Notes under the pieces: model-generated
Databases searched by the model: none
What the model was told of the DNA's origin: nothing
The model's input: only the letters and a program-made list of their open reading frames with translations
NCBI GenBank assembly: GCA_002383415.1
Contig: DFYU01000152.1
Location: 1-17,761 of the forward strand
Direction: 5' to 3'
Length of the DNA stretch: 17,761 nucleotides
From: Geobacter sp. UBA4074
Lineage (GTDB): Bacteria; Desulfobacterota; Desulfuromonadia; Geobacterales; Pseudopelobacteraceae
Part shown: in pieces, positions 5,768 to 14,204 of the stretch
Layout of the letters: each line of letters begins with the position of its first letter
Numbering within the stretch: position 1 is the first letter of the stretch
Made by a program: the position numbers and the translations under genes

Positions 5768-7192
5768 ATGAAACTTCAGCGTATCTTCGCAGCTGCGGCA
5801 GTTGTGTTGGGGCTATCCCTGGCATCAACGGTCATCGCAGGGAACCATGCCGATTATGTCGGTAATGGCCCCTTCAAGAATGGTCCGGAAGTAACTAAGA
5901 AGTGTATGGAGTGTCATGAGGCCGAGACCAAGGCTTTTATGAAATCCGTCCACTGGACCTGGGAGAAGGAGCAGACTGTCAAGGGTAAGAAGATGATGAT
6001 GGGTAAGAAAAACGTCCTGAACAACTTCTGTGTGGCAGTGCCTTCCAACTGGCCGCGCTGTACCAGCTGCCATGCCGGCTACGGCTGGAAAGACGGCAAC
6101 TTTGATTTTACCAAGGCTGAGAATGTGGACTGCCTGGTTTGCCACGAGACCACCGGCAGCTACAAAAAGTTCCCGGCTGGCGCAGGCCATCCTGCCTATC
6201 CTGGTGAAGACAAGAAGTTCGGCGGCAAGCCCTGGCCAACCGTTGATCTGGTGAAGGTGGCCCAGTCGGTGGGTAAGCCGACCCGTGCCGCCTGCGGTTC
6301 CTGCCACTTCTATGGCGGCGGTGGCGATCACGTTAAGCATGGTGATCTGGATTCTTCGTTGATCAACCCGAATCCTGCTACCGACGTGCATATGGGCAAG
6401 CTGAATTTTACCTGCCAATCCTGCCATAAGGGTGGCAAGGACCACGCTATCAAGGGTGAGGCGCTGTCAGTTTCGGTGGGTAGTGGCAAGCGGATTCTGG
6501 GATGCACCGACTGCCACAAGGAGGCGCCTCACAAGAGCGCTTTCTATAACAAGCACGCCAAGAAGATTGCCTGCCAGACTTGCCATATCCCGACCTTTGC
6601 CAAGGATAAGCCGACCAAGACCTGGTGGGACTGGTCCACTGCCGGCAAGGACGATTCCAATGCTCCCAAGGATCAGTACGGCGAGAAGCTCTATGCCAAG
6701 ATGAAGGGCGACTTCAAATGGGAAAAAGATGTGGTGCCTACCTATCTCTGGTTTAACGGCAAGGTTGAGCGCTATGTGGCTGGTGATAAGATTGATCCCA
6801 GCAAGGTGGTGGAGTTGAGTGCTGCCCAGGGTGACCGCAAAGATCCGAATGCCAAGATCATGCCGTTCAAGATTATGCGTGGTAAGCAACCCTATGATAG
6901 TGGCAACAACACCATGGCCTTTGTGAACGTTTTCGGCCCGCCTACCAGCGAGAGCGCTTACTGGGTTAAGTATGACTGGAATAAGGCCATCACCGCTGGC
7001 ATGAAGGCCGCAGGTCAGCCCTATAGCGGTAACTACGGCTTTGTTGAGACCTCAATGGTCTGGTCGGTTAACCACATGGTGGTCCCCAAGGATAAGTCGC
7101 TTAAGTGTAACGATTGCCACGGCGATAAGGGGCGGATGGACTGGAAGGCGCTCGGCTATAAGGGCGATCCCAAAAATCCTGCAAACCGCTAG
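5768..7192 (+). CDS. Octaheme c-type cytochrome, tetrathionate reductase (OTR) family
   Basis: Secreted multiheme cytochrome of the Shewanella OTR family, which in vitro reduces tetrathionate, nitrite and hydroxylamine. The 474 residues begin with a signal peptide (hydrophobic about 7-20, likely cut after VIA at 24) and contain eight CXXCH haem sites: C46, C98, C122, C176, C216, C246, C269 and C447. The family blocks PRCTSCHAGYGWKD, NVDCLVCHETTG, CHFYGGGGDHVKHGDLD, CQTCHIPTFAKDKPTK and the C-terminal CNDCHGDKGRMDWKALGYKGDP match what I remember of OTR. There is no membrane anchor, so a soluble periplasmic protein is expected. It is monocistronic: promoter upstream, strong terminator 24 bases after the stop, and no quinol dehydrogenase or maturation gene beside it. 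Its electron donor must be encoded elsewhere. The physiological substrate in Geobacter-type bacteria is unknown to me. Confidence 0.93.
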   Translation: MKLQRIFAAAAVVLGLSLASTVIAGNHADYVGNGPFKNGPEVTKKCMECHEAETKAFMKSVHWTWEKEQTVKGKKMMMGKKNVLNNFCVAVPSNWPRCTSCHAGYGWKDGNFDFTKAENVDCLVCHETTGSYKKFPAGAGHPAYPGEDKKFGGKPWPTVDLVKVAQSVGKPTRAACGSCHFYGGGGDHVKHGDLDSSLINPNPATDVHMGKLNFTCQSCHKGGKDHAIKGEALSVSVGSGKRILGCTDCHKEAPHKSAFYNKHAKKIACQTCHIPTFAKDKPTKTWWDWSTAGKDDSNAPKDQYGEKLYAKMKGDFKWEKDVVPTYLWFNGKVERYVAGDKIDPSKVVELSAAQGDRKDPNAKIMPFKIMRGKQPYDSGNNTMAFVNVFGPPTSESAYWVKYDWNKAITAGMKAAGQPYSGNYGFVETSMVWSVNHMVVPKDKSLKCNDCHGDKGRMDWKALGYKGDPKNPANR

Positions 7193-7215
7193 TTTGTAGA
7201 CGTAGTAAGCGCCGT

Positions 7216-7250
7216 ACAAAAAAAGCCCGCAACAAGCGGGCTTTTTTTGT
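7216..7250 (+). terminator. Strong intrinsic terminator of the cytochrome gene
   Basis: Bases 7216-7230 and 7236-7250 form a perfect 15-bp stem with a five-base loop AACAA. The GC core GCCCGC/GCGGGC is flanked by seven A and seven T. It begins 24 bases after the cytochrome stop and could work in both directions. Confidence 0.92.
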
Positions 7251-7363
7251 GCTATACAATCCCGCGAAAGAAGTTACGTTTGGCATTTGTGCTGGTGTAA
7301 GCGCGTACAGAAGATGGCGTCTGGCAGTAGTCGTGGGCCGTGATGTGATCTGGAGGGATGGAT

Positions 7364-7777
7364 ATGCTGCGTTGTTTGATCATTGACGATGATGAGTTGG
7401 GGCGGGAGCTATTGGCGGCGCAGCTTGAGTCCTATGCAGTCTGTGACCTGGCCGCCGATGGCTACGAAGGTGTGGCCAAGTTCGCTGCCGCCCTGCTGGA
7501 GGGGAATCCTTACCAGGTGATTTTTCTGGATATCGTTATGCCGGGTATGGATGGCCATGCTGCAGCAAAGGCAATACGGGGGCTGGAGCAGGAGCGGGGT
7601 ATTGTGGTGGAGCATGGGGTGAACATCGTGGTGCTGTCGGCGCTTAATACGCCGCAAGATATCATCCAGGCCTATGTGTCTGCCCAGTCTGCAGCCCACC
7701 TGGTTAAGCCGGTCAAGCCGGAAAGACTGCTGAAGACGCTCTGCAAGATGGGGCTTATTTCCGAATCAGTGCTGTAG
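7364..7777 (+). CDS. Stand-alone response regulator receiver (CheY-like)
   Basis: Single-domain receiver of 137 residues with no output domain; it probably signals by protein contact or phosphotransfer. Receiver residues are intact: acidic pocket D8-D9-D10, phospho-acceptor D56 in VIFLDIVMPGMDG, the switch S92 in VLSALN, and K115 in the LVKPVKP block. The upstream ATG at 7358 touches the GGAGGG ribosome site (7352-7357), so ATG 7364, which lies six bases after it and gives the usual MLRCLIIDDD beginning, is preferred. It is convergent with the thioredoxin-like gene. The minus-strand kinase at 8347-9426 is a possible partner by proximity only. The loop between helix 3 and strand 4 is slightly long (GLEQERGIVVEHG), as in some hybrid-kinase receivers. 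Confidence 0.92.
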   Translation: MLRCLIIDDDELGRELLAAQLESYAVCDLAADGYEGVAKFAAALLEGNPYQVIFLDIVMPGMDGHAAAKAIRGLEQERGIVVEHGVNIVVLSALNTPQDIIQAYVSAQSAAHLVKPVKPERLLKTLCKMGLISESVL

Positions 7778-7788
7778 GGGTTTCGTGG

Positions 7789-7805
7789 CCGTGGCGGCAC
7801 CACGG
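7789..7805. other. Small GC hairpin between convergent genes
   Basis: CCGTGG (7789-7794) and CCACGG (7800-7805) pair around a five-base loop, between the stops of the receiver gene and the thioredoxin-like gene. There is no T-run, so it is only a weak candidate terminator for either strand. Confidence 0.35.
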
Positions 7806-7815
7806 TTGCGGCAGG

Positions 7816-8316
7816 CTACTTGCCCAGCAGCTGCTGCAGCCTTTCCAGGTCAAACCCTTCAACAATCCTTCCGAATAGCATGAACGTCGGTGTGGCTTCG
7901 ATCTTGGCTGTTCGAGCGATGGCCCGCTGTTGTTCCAGTCGCTTGATTCCCGTGGTCGTTATCGGAAGTTTTTCGATAACAACCTGGTCGTATCTGCCAC
8001 TCATCACCTCGTGGTAGGCCTTTGCCTGGTTGCTGTGGGAAAGGATGTACTGGGCCTTGCGTTTGGCCTGTGGGTGCTTGGCCAGGGGGGTGAAAAAGAT
8101 ATAGCTGGTGACGTCCCTGCGTTTAGCAAAATAGGCGGCGGCCTTGCGGCAGTAGGGACAGTCGGGATCGGTAAACTCAATGACCTTTTTGGGGCCGTTG
8201 CCGATCACCAGCGCCTTGGACAGGTCAAGACTGTCGGACAGGGCGTGATCAGGCAGGATCAGCAGCCCGGCAAGCAGCAGACAGCAGATGAGGTGCTGGA
8301 ATGAGTATTTGAGCAT
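7816..8316 (-). CDS. Periplasmic DsbC/DsbG-like thioredoxin-fold protein
   Basis: Probable periplasmic thiol-disulfide isomerase or oxidoreductase. The 166 residues start with a signal peptide (hydrophobic 9-21, ending near ALS). The mature thioredoxin fold has VIEFTDPDCPYCRKAA with the redox pair C53-P-Y-C56 and the cis-proline loop ATPTFMLFG (P143), as in the catalytic half of DsbC. The N-terminal dimerisation domain of E. coli DsbC is missing, so this is a short single-domain form, common outside enterics. ATG 8316 has GAGGAG about ten bases upstream. It is the last gene of the apparent gntR-selA-ispD-kinase unit, 30 bases after the kinase stop. A role in cytochrome c maturation or a sensory role is conceivable, but nothing here shows it. 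Confidence 0.88.
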   Translation of the reverse strand: MLKYSFQHLICCLLLAGLLILPDHALSDSLDLSKALVIGNGPKKVIEFTDPDCPYCRKAAAYFAKRRDVTSYIFFTPLAKHPQAKRKAQYILSHSNQAKAYHEVMSGRYDQVVIEKLPITTTGIKRLEQQRAIARTAKIEATPTFMLFGRIVEGFDLERLQQLLGK

Positions 8317-8346
8317 CGCAGGCGTACTCCTCTGTTCGGGATGGCG

Positions 8347-9426
8347 CTACTCAGGTACCGGCAGGGTGATGATGAACTCGCTTCCCAGTCCTTCGCGGCT
8401 GGCGGCGCTGATGGTGCCACCGTGGGCCTCGACGACCAGCTTGCAGAAGGCGAGACCCAGCCCGCTGCCGCCTCTGCCGCGGGCGCTTTGGGAGTTGGCC
8501 TGCACAAAACGATCAAAGATGAACGGCAGTTCGTCGGCAGGTATGCCGTCGCCGGTGTCCCGTACACTGAGGATGATGGCCAGCTCAGAGCTGGCTGAGA
8601 TGCCTTGTGAACAGGTGACGCTGATCTCCCCGCCATCGGGGGTGAAACGGGCGGCATTGATCAGCAGGTTGGCCAGTACCCGTGAGAACTTGTCACGGTC
8701 CAGTGCCACTTCCGGCAGGTCGTCGTCGATCAGTGCGGTCAGGCGCAGGTTGGCGGCCTGGGCCGCACCGCGATAACTGGCGGTGATCTGGCGCGTCAGC
8801 TCGGACAGCTTGACCGGGGTCTTGCGGAACTGCATCTTGCCATCCTCGAAACGGTGGATATCCAGCATATTGTCGATCATGGCGACGACTTCAATGCAGC
8901 TGTCGATGGCCGACATCAGGTATTCAGCCTGCTCGCTGTTGACCGGCCCCAGGCGTCCTTCGCGCACCAGATCCACTGAGCCGATCACGGCGGTGATCGG
9001 ATTTTTCAGATCATGGGACAGCATGGAGACAAAGTCCTGCTTTTCACGGTCCAGGGCCTTCATCGCCATGCCCCGCTCCATCCGTTTCACCAGTTCACCC
9101 TCGGTGAAAGGGGCCATCATGCAATCCACAGCCCCTTCCTTCAGACAGTTCAGGTAACGCCCCTCTTCATTGTCGTCCAGCAGGGCGATGACGGCCGGGT
9201 CGCAGCCATGTTCGCGCAGTTTGGCCAGCGGCGGCAGGCACTCAGCATCGACAGGTGAACCCAGCAGCACCAAGTCGAAATGGGTGTGAGCGATGAGTTC
9301 GCAGGCCTGTGAACACTCAGCGGTTTTGTGGATTTCGAAGGCCTCGTTAGTGGTCAGTAGCTGTGCCGCCAGGCAGGGCGCTTGGGCCCCGTTTTCCACC
9401 AGCAGGATTTTTTTACGGATTGTCAT
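8347..9426 (-). CDS. Histidine kinase with degenerate N-terminal receiver (REC-HisKA-HATPase)
   Basis: Soluble cytoplasmic sensor kinase of 359 residues with no membrane segment. Residues 5-122 have the receiver fold, but the residues for phosphorylation are gone: the acidic pair is LVEN, the acceptor position is G56 in [10 protein letters not shown], and the KP lysine is A105 in MMAPF. It is thus a pseudo-receiver. HisKA follows, with H138 in [18 protein letters not shown], then the ATPase domain with N-box NLLINAARF (N257), G1 DTGDGIP (290-296), F-box FIFDRF and G2 GGSGLGLA (319-326). The kinase core looks active. ATG 9426 overlaps the ispD stop as ATGA (9423-9426), so the genes are translationally coupled. 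The stand-alone receiver at 7364-7777 is a candidate partner, unproven. Confidence 0.92.
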   Translation of the reverse strand: MTIRKKILLVENGAQAPCLAAQLLTTNEAFEIHKTAECSQACELIAHTHFDLVLLGSPVDAECLPPLAKLREHGCDPAVIALLDDNEEGRYLNCLKEGAVDCMMAPFTEGELVKRMERGMAMKALDREKQDFVSMLSHDLKNPITAVIGSVDLVREGRLGPVNSEQAEYLMSAIDSCIEVVAMIDNMLDIHRFEDGKMQFRKTPVKLSELTRQITASYRGAAQAANLRLTALIDDDLPEVALDRDKFSRVLANLLINAARFTPDGGEISVTCSQGISASSELAIILSVRDTGDGIPADELPFIFDRFVQANSQSARGRGGSGLGLAFCKLVVEAHGGTISAASREGLGSEFIITLPVPE

Positions 9427-10139
9427 GGGGTCTCTCCGGCGGGATGTTGCAGAAACGCTTCTGCCAGTACCAGGTCTTCTGGGGTGGTGATCTTGATGTT
9501 GCGGTAACAGCCGTGCACAATCCGTATGCTGCCGCCGATACGCTCCAGCAGAGAACAGTCATCGGTACCCATGAAGCCGTCCTGGAGGGCGTGTTGATGG
9601 GCAGTCAATATCTGGCCGAAACGGAAACTCTGGGGGGTTTGAGCCTGCCATAGGGTGGCGCGGTCGGGGGTAGCGGTAACGAACCCATTGTGCACTACCT
9701 TGATGGTGTCCTTGGCCGGCACCGCCACCAAGGCACCGCTTCCGTCGGCGGCAATCCGGATGCTTTGCTCAATCAACGCGGGGCTGATGAAGGGGCGGAC
9801 ACCATCGTGGATCAGGACGACGTCGCTATCCTGCGCCAGCCCCTGTAGCGCTTGCAGCCCGTTCATGACCGAGTGTTGGCGTTCGGCGCCACCCGGTACG
9901 ATGGACAGGACTTTGGTAAGGCCGTAGCGTTCAACCACTTCGTTGCGGCAAAACGGGATCTCGTCCTGGGGCGTGATGAGTATGATACCGGTAATCAGGT
10001 CGCAGCGTTGAAAGACTGCCAGCGTATGGGCCAGGATCGGTTTGCCGTCCAAAAGCAGGTACTGCTTGTTGATGGCGGCTCCCATCCGTTTGCCCATGCC
10101 GGCGGCTGGGATGACGGCAAAGGCACGTGGCAGGGACAT
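9423..10139 (-). CDS. ispD: 2-C-methyl-D-erythritol 4-phosphate cytidylyltransferase
   Basis: Third step of the non-mevalonate (MEP) isoprenoid pathway: CTP plus MEP gives CDP-methylerythritol, in the cytoplasm. The 238 residues carry the CTP-binding [10 protein letters not shown] with KQY (11-27), GGAERQHSV (83-91), HDGVRPF (111-117), PAKDTIK, R160 in ATPDR, TDDC (192-195) and [10 protein letters not shown] (214-223), which holds the conserved lysine K216. The gene begins two bases after the selA stop, with its GGAG inside the selA end. It overlaps the kinase gene downstream. ispF, often next to or fused with ispD, is not in the window. Confidence 0.96.
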   Translation of the reverse strand: MSLPRAFAVIPAAGMGKRMGAAINKQYLLLDGKPILAHTLAVFQRCDLITGIILITPQDEIPFCRNEVVERYGLTKVLSIVPGGAERQHSVMNGLQALQGLAQDSDVVLIHDGVRPFISPALIEQSIRIAADGSGALVAVPAKDTIKVVHNGFVTATPDRATLWQAQTPQSFRFGQILTAHQHALQDGFMGTDDCSLLERIGGSIRIVHGCYRNIKITTPEDLVLAEAFLQHPAGETP

Positions 10140-10141
10140 GG

Positions 10142-11545
10142 CTAGCGCTCCAGGACCTGCATAAGGGCTGTAGCCAGGAGCGGCAGATCCTCGTCGCGCA
10201 ACGTACGTACATCCAGCATAAAACGATCGCGCTGGATGCGTCCCACCACGGGCGGCGTGGTTGCGCGCAGGGCCTGTTCCAGGCCGTTGGCGGTCAGGCC
10301 GGGAAGTGTCACCTCGATCAGCCGGGTGGGGAGTTGCAGCAGGGGAAATGAGCCGCCGCCCGGGCTTGAGGTGCCGCTGGCGGCCTGCAGGCTGATGGAG
10401 GACGGCAGCATGCGGCGCAGCCGGCGCTGCATGCTGCGCAGCCGGTTGTCCAGCTCCTGCTGGGAGACGGTCAGCATCTGCAGTGTTGGTATCGCTGCCA
10501 TGGCCTGTCGTTCATCGCGGTAGAGGCGCAGGGTGGCCTCCAGCGAGGCCAGGGTCAGCTTGTCGATCCGCAGGGCCCGCAGCAGCTGATGACGTTTAAG
10601 TGTGTCGATGATATCCCGCCTGCCGACCAGCAGTCCCGCCTGTGGGCCGCCCAGCAGCTTGTCGCCGCTGAAGGTCACCAGATCGGCCCCTGCCGCAAGA
10701 TGTTCCTGCACCGTGGCCTCGCCGGGAATGCCGAAGCGGGACAGGTCGATCAGGCTGCCGCTGCCGGCGTCAACCATGGTGGGCAGGCCGGCCTGCTGGC
10801 CGATCTGTACCATGGTGGCGGTATCGACCTCGGCGGTGAAGCCGACCACGGCGAAGTTGCTGGTGTGTACCTTCAGCAACAGGGCGGTCTGCTCGGTGAT
10901 GGCATTGCGATAGTCTTTGGGGTGGGTACGGTTGGTGGTGCCGACCTCCACCAGGTTGGCTCCACTCTGACGCATGACATCGGGAATGCGGAATGAACCA
11001 CCGATCTCCACCAGCTCACCGCGGGAGACAATCACCTCACGGCCGCAGGCCAACCCGGAAAGGGCCAGCAGCACGGCAGCGGCGTTGTTGTTCACCACCA
11101 GGGCCGCCTCGGCGCCGGTCAATGCGCAGAGCAGCTGCTCTACATGTTCGTAGCGCTCGCCACGTTCACCAGTCTGCAGGTCAAATTCCAGATTGCTGTA
11201 GCCCCAGGCGGTCTCCAACAGGGCCGTTTCTGCGGCCTTTGGCAGGGGGGAACGGCCCAGGTTGGTGTGGATCACGATGCCGCTGCCGTTAATCACCCGC
11301 CGTAGCGAAGGTCTTTGGGCACGGTGCACCTGTTGAGCAACCAGCTCGGCAATTCGCTGGGGGGTGAGGTCAGGATGATTTTCCACGTTGATCTGGCTGC
11401 GGAGTTGATCCAGCACGGCCCGCACGGCTTCACGCAGTTCATTACGGCTGGTTGCTGACGCCAATGCGGCAACGGCGGGCCAGCCCAGCACCTTGTCCAT
11501 CTTTGGGATCAGGCGGCGTATGTCGCTGGCGGTTGTGCCACTCAT
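10142..11545 (-). CDS. selA: L-seryl-tRNA(Sec) selenium transferase
   Basis: PLP enzyme that converts Ser-tRNA(Sec) to Sec-tRNA(Sec) with selenophosphate. The 467 residues match bacterial SelA throughout: [11 protein letters not shown] near the N-terminus, [20 protein letters not shown] (82-101), [41 protein letters not shown] and the PLP lysine K296 in [13 protein letters not shown]. Its length is within a few residues of E. coli SelA. ATG 11545 has GGAG five bases upstream and lies 15 bases after the gntR stop. selB and the tRNA(Sec) gene, frequent neighbours, are not seen here. Its presence implies that the organism makes selenoproteins, such as formate dehydrogenase. Confidence 0.96.
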   Translation of the reverse strand: MSGTTASDIRRLIPKMDKVLGWPAVAALASATSRNELREAVRAVLDQLRSQINVENHPDLTPQRIAELVAQQVHRAQRPSLRRVINGSGIVIHTNLGRSPLPKAAETALLETAWGYSNLEFDLQTGERGERYEHVEQLLCALTGAEAALVVNNNAAAVLLALSGLACGREVIVSRGELVEIGGSFRIPDVMRQSGANLVEVGTTNRTHPKDYRNAITEQTALLLKVHTSNFAVVGFTAEVDTATMVQIGQQAGLPTMVDAGSGSLIDLSRFGIPGEATVQEHLAAGADLVTFSGDKLLGGPQAGLLVGRRDIIDTLKRHQLLRALRIDKLTLASLEATLRLYRDERQAMAAIPTLQMLTVSQQELDNRLRSMQRRLRRMLPSSISLQAASGTSSPGGGSFPLLQLPTRLIEVTLPGLTANGLEQALRATTPPVVGRIQRDRFMLDVRTLRDEDLPLLATALMQVLER

Positions 11546-11560
11546 TCAGGCTCCAAACGA

Positions 11561-12244
11561 TTACAGATCGAGCTGCATGGTCGACAGGCTGCCGGTGCCA
11601 TCAACCAGTACCTTGCCGCCATATTCGGCGTTGGTTCTGACCAAGGCCTCGGCCGATTCACAGTCCCGTTTTCTGAACGCTTCAATGATCTTGGTGTGCT
11701 CCAGCACGGAGATGGTCATCCGTCCCGGCACCGATAGCGACATCAGGCGCAGGCGTTGGAAGCGGGTCACCAGGCCGGTGATCATATCACGAAGTTTGTC
11801 ATTGTCGGAAGCCTTGATGAACAGGTCATGAAAATCGTTGTGTACCTTGAAAAACTGCTTCACGTCGCCGTGATCGGCCATCACGCGGAGCCGCTCATTG
11901 ATCGCCTCAAGCCGGTCGATATCCCGGTCAGTCAGATTTTGGCAGGCCCGGCGGGCCGCATAGCCCTCCAGAATGCTCTTGATAGCGTAGAACTCTTCCA
12001 CATCCTTTGAGGAAAAGGCACTGACCACGGCACCCTTGCGGGGGATCACCGTCAGATAGCCCTCAGACTCAAGTTGTCGAAAGGCCTCGCGAATCGGTGT
12101 ACGACTGATGCCGTAGCGCTCGGCCAGGTCCGGCTCCGATACCCGGCTGCCGGCGGTCATGCTGCCTGATATGATGGCGTCCCGAATGTTTTCAAGGATT
12201 TTTTCCCGCAGGGTGAGGTGTTTCTCTTTTACGTGTTTGGCCAT
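11561..12244 (-). CDS. GntR-family regulator with FCD effector domain
   Basis: DNA-binding regulator of the FadR/FCD group. From ATG 12244 it has 227 residues. The winged helix spans about 12-75, with SEPDLAERYGISRTPIREAF as the helix-turn-helix and GYLTVIPRKGAVV as the wing. The all-helical FCD ligand domain fills 85-215, with possible metal ligands in HNDFHDLF (D137, H139) and H183; the last usual His region reads NAEYGG instead. The frame opens at ATG 12274, but that codon lies inside the -10 box. ATG 12244, with GGAG nine bases before it, is the better start. Its promoter carries a dyad, suggesting self-regulation, and it reads into selA. Effector unknown; acids or sugar acids are typical of the family. 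Confidence 0.92.
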   Translation of the reverse strand: MAKHVKEKHLTLREKILENIRDAIISGSMTAGSRVSEPDLAERYGISRTPIREAFRQLESEGYLTVIPRKGAVVSAFSSKDVEEFYAIKSILEGYAARRACQNLTDRDIDRLEAINERLRVMADHGDVKQFFKVHNDFHDLFIKASDNDKLRDMITGLVTRFQRLRLMSLSVPGRMTISVLEHTKIIEAFRKRDCESAEALVRTNAEYGGKVLVDGTGSLSTMQLDL

Positions 12245-12272
12245 GGTTGGTTGCTCCGATAGAGGTGAGCGC

Positions 12273-12300
12273 ATTGTATACAGTATGCAGATTTTGTCAA
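12273..12300 (-). promoter_or_regulatory. gntR operon promoter with overlapping GntR-type dyad
   Basis: On the minus strand TTGACA (12295-12300) and TACAAT (12273-12278) are spaced 16 bases, a strong sigma-70 promoter. The palindrome TGTATACA (12275-12282) overlaps the -10 and sits within a longer imperfect dyad GTATACAGTATGC (12276-12288). FadR-group operators have GT and AC half sites, so this is a good self-repression site for the adjacent regulator. It could also act on the divergent TIM-barrel gene. Confidence 0.65.
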
Positions 12301-12435
12301 TGGTTTCGGCTTGATTGGCGAGCCATTGTAACGATTAACTACGGTGTTGGGGGAGCTGGTAGTGGTCCGATCGAGCTTGAATTTTGGTAGCGCAGGTAGT
12401 AGGTTGCGTCTGACTACCGTGAAAGAGAGGAAGGT
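12301..12435 (+). promoter_or_regulatory. Upstream region of the TIM-barrel gene with leader hairpin
   Basis: This region must hold the plus-strand promoter, but I see no convincing -35/-10 pair. GGTAGT (12395-12400) and ACTACC (12413-12418) form a 6-bp stem with a 12-base loop just before the ribosome site AGAGGAAGG (12425-12433). GGTAG occurs twice more just upstream, at 12358 and 12386. Confidence 0.35.
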
Positions 12436-13203
12436 ATGCCGAGTTTGCTCTGCGCCCATGTCCCCTGGCCCCGGCTGGCGGAACATCGTGATTATCTGCT
12501 GGGACAGCGGATTAACCCTGAACTGTACCTGCCAGCCGACGCCCTGGACACACTGGATGGGGGACTGGTACGCGGTTTTGCGGCTGATCTGGTTGACCAT
12601 GGCCTGAGCTGCACCATCCATGCTACGTTTATGGATCTTAACCCTGGTTCCGTGGACCAGGCGGTCCGTGAGGCCACCCGGCAACGGGTTGAGCAGACCC
12701 TGGCGGTGGCCGAGATACTACGGCCAAAGGTACTAGTGTTTCACCCGGGCTACAGTCGCCTGACCTACGGCTCGGCAGTAGAGAGCTGGGTCGCCAACAG
12801 TGTTGCCTTCTGGCAGGAGCAGCTGCCCCGTGTCCGCCAGATCGGCTGTACCATTGCCCTGGAGAACATCTTTGAAGAGGAGCCATCCACCCTGCTGCAG
12901 GTGCTGGAGCGGATCAATGATCCGTTGGTGGGCCACTGCTTCGATTCCGGCCACTTCAACATGTTTGCCACCGTCAGCCTGCAGCAGTGGTTTGCGGTGC
13001 TGGGCGAGTGGATTGTGGAGAGCCATCTGCACGATAACCACGGCCAGGCCGATGAACACCTGCCGGTGGGTGAGGGCGAGATCGATTTCGGTCTGGTGAC
13101 GACACTGCTCAAGCAGTATGCGCCTGAGGCGGTCTGGACCCTGGAGGCCCACAGCCGTGAGCGTCTGGAACGAGCCATAAAAAATATCCAGCAGTATCTT
13201 TAG
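12436..13203 (+). CDS. Xylose-isomerase-like TIM barrel, sugar phosphate isomerase/epimerase family
   Basis: Cytoplasmic TIM-barrel protein of the AP endonuclease 2/xylose isomerase superfamily, 255 residues. Likely metal ligands are E143 (ALENIFEE), D170 and H173 (HCFDSGHFN), the histidines and Asp in HLHDNHGQADEH (198-208) and E237 (TLEAHS). HATFMDLNPGS and PKVLVFHPGY are typical inner strands. Members are sugar epimerases, isomerases or endonuclease IV. Its length and the HLHDN-GxxDEHLPVGEGEIDF block favour the sugar-isomerase side over DNA repair, but the substrate cannot be told. It is divergent from gntR and followed after eight bases by galE, whose ribosome site overlaps its stop, so sugar metabolism is the likely setting. 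Confidence 0.85.
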   Translation: MPSLLCAHVPWPRLAEHRDYLLGQRINPELYLPADALDTLDGGLVRGFAADLVDHGLSCTIHATFMDLNPGSVDQAVREATRQRVEQTLAVAEILRPKVLVFHPGYSRLTYGSAVESWVANSVAFWQEQLPRVRQIGCTIALENIFEEEPSTLLQVLERINDPLVGHCFDSGHFNMFATVSLQQWFAVLGEWIVESHLHDNHGQADEHLPVGEGEIDFGLVTTLLKQYAPEAVWTLEAHSRERLERAIKNIQQYL

Positions 13204-13211
13204 GACGTGTT

Positions 13212-14204
13212 ATGTCAGATAAAATCCTGGTAACTGGCGGCTGTGGTTATATCGGCAGTCATGTGGTACGGCAGCTCTCCGAGGCAGGCCATCAGGTGGT
13301 GGTCTACGATAACCTCTCCACCGGTTTTCGCGATGCCTTGGTTAACGGTGAGGAGTTGATCCAGGCTGATCTGGCCGACCACGACAGCCTGCAGGAAGTC
13401 TTCCGTCAGCATCGCTTCTCTACCGTGCTGCACTTTGCCGCCGCCATCGTGGCGCCGGAGTCGGTTCTGCAGCCGCTCAAGTACTACGGCAACAACAGCC
13501 GCAACACCTTGGCGCTCCTGGAGGCCTGTGTCCGTTTCGGGGTGCAGCGTTTCATCTTTTCCAGTACCGCCGCCGTGTATGGTTTACCCGCAGGGGGCAG
13601 CGCCTCGGAGGAGTCGCCCCAAGCTCCGATCAACCCCTATGGCAGCTCCAAGCTGATCAGTGAATGGATGCTGCGGGACGTGGCCGCAGCCCATGATCTG
13701 CAGTACGTGGCCCTGCGCTATTTCAACGTGGCCGGGGCCGATCCCCAAGCCCGCATGGGGCAGCGCACTCCTGAGGCCACCCACCTGATCAAGGTGGCCT
13801 GCCAGGCAGCCTTGGGACAGCGCAGCCAGGTCGCCATCTACGGCACCGATTATCCGACGCCGGATGGCACCGGCATCCGTGATTATATCCATATCGAGGA
13901 TCTGGCCGCAGCCCATCTCTCAGCCTTGCAGTATCTGCGGGAAGGCGGCGCCTCCACGGCCATGAACGTCGGTTACGGCCGGGGCAGCAGTGTTCGGGAG
14001 GTATTGGCCATGGTCAAACAGGTCAGCGGTGTTGGTTTCAAGGTGGTTGAGGAAGGCCGACGCCCCGGCGACCCGGCCTGCCTGATCGCCCAGGCTGAAA
14101 AGATCGGTCGCCTGACCGGCTGGCAACCGCGCTACCCTCATTTGCAAACAATTGTAGCAGATGCATGGCGCTGGGAGTCGTCCCTAGCCGCATCCAAGCG
14201 CTGA
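13212..14204 (+). CDS. galE: UDP-glucose 4-epimerase
   Basis: Interconverts UDP-glucose and UDP-galactose using tightly bound NAD, for lipopolysaccharide and exopolysaccharide. The 330 residues have TGGCGYIGSHVV (8-19), YDNLSTG (32-38), FSSTAAVYG with catalytic S118/S119 region, Y143 and K147 in NPYGSSK, ALRYFNVAGADP, GTDYPTPDGTGIRDYIHIEDLA and the closing RRPGDPACLIA block, all standard for GalE. Its length is as expected (E. coli 338). AGGA overlapping the preceding stop serves as ribosome site, so it is likely cotranscribed with the TIM-barrel gene. GalE may accept N-acetylated sugars; the sequence does not settle this. Confidence 0.95.
   Translation: MSDKILVTGGCGYIGSHVVRQLSEAGHQVVVYDNLSTGFRDALVNGEELIQADLADHDSLQEVFRQHRFSTVLHFAAAIVAPESVLQPLKYYGNNSRNTLALLEACVRFGVQRFIFSSTAAVYGLPAGGSASEESPQAPINPYGSSKLISEWMLRDVAAAHDLQYVALRYFNVAGADPQARMGQRTPEATHLIKVACQAALGQRSQVAIYGTDYPTPDGTGIRDYIHIEDLAAAHLSALQYLREGGASTAMNVGYGRGSSVREVLAMVKQVSGVGFKVVEEGRRPGDPACLIAQAEKIGRLTGWQPRYPHLQTIVADAWRWESSLAASKR

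Noticed and set aside
5825..6445. 206-codon minus-strand open frame inside the cytochrome gene
   Set aside because: Antisense to a gene with eight CXXCH sites; open only because of codon bias.
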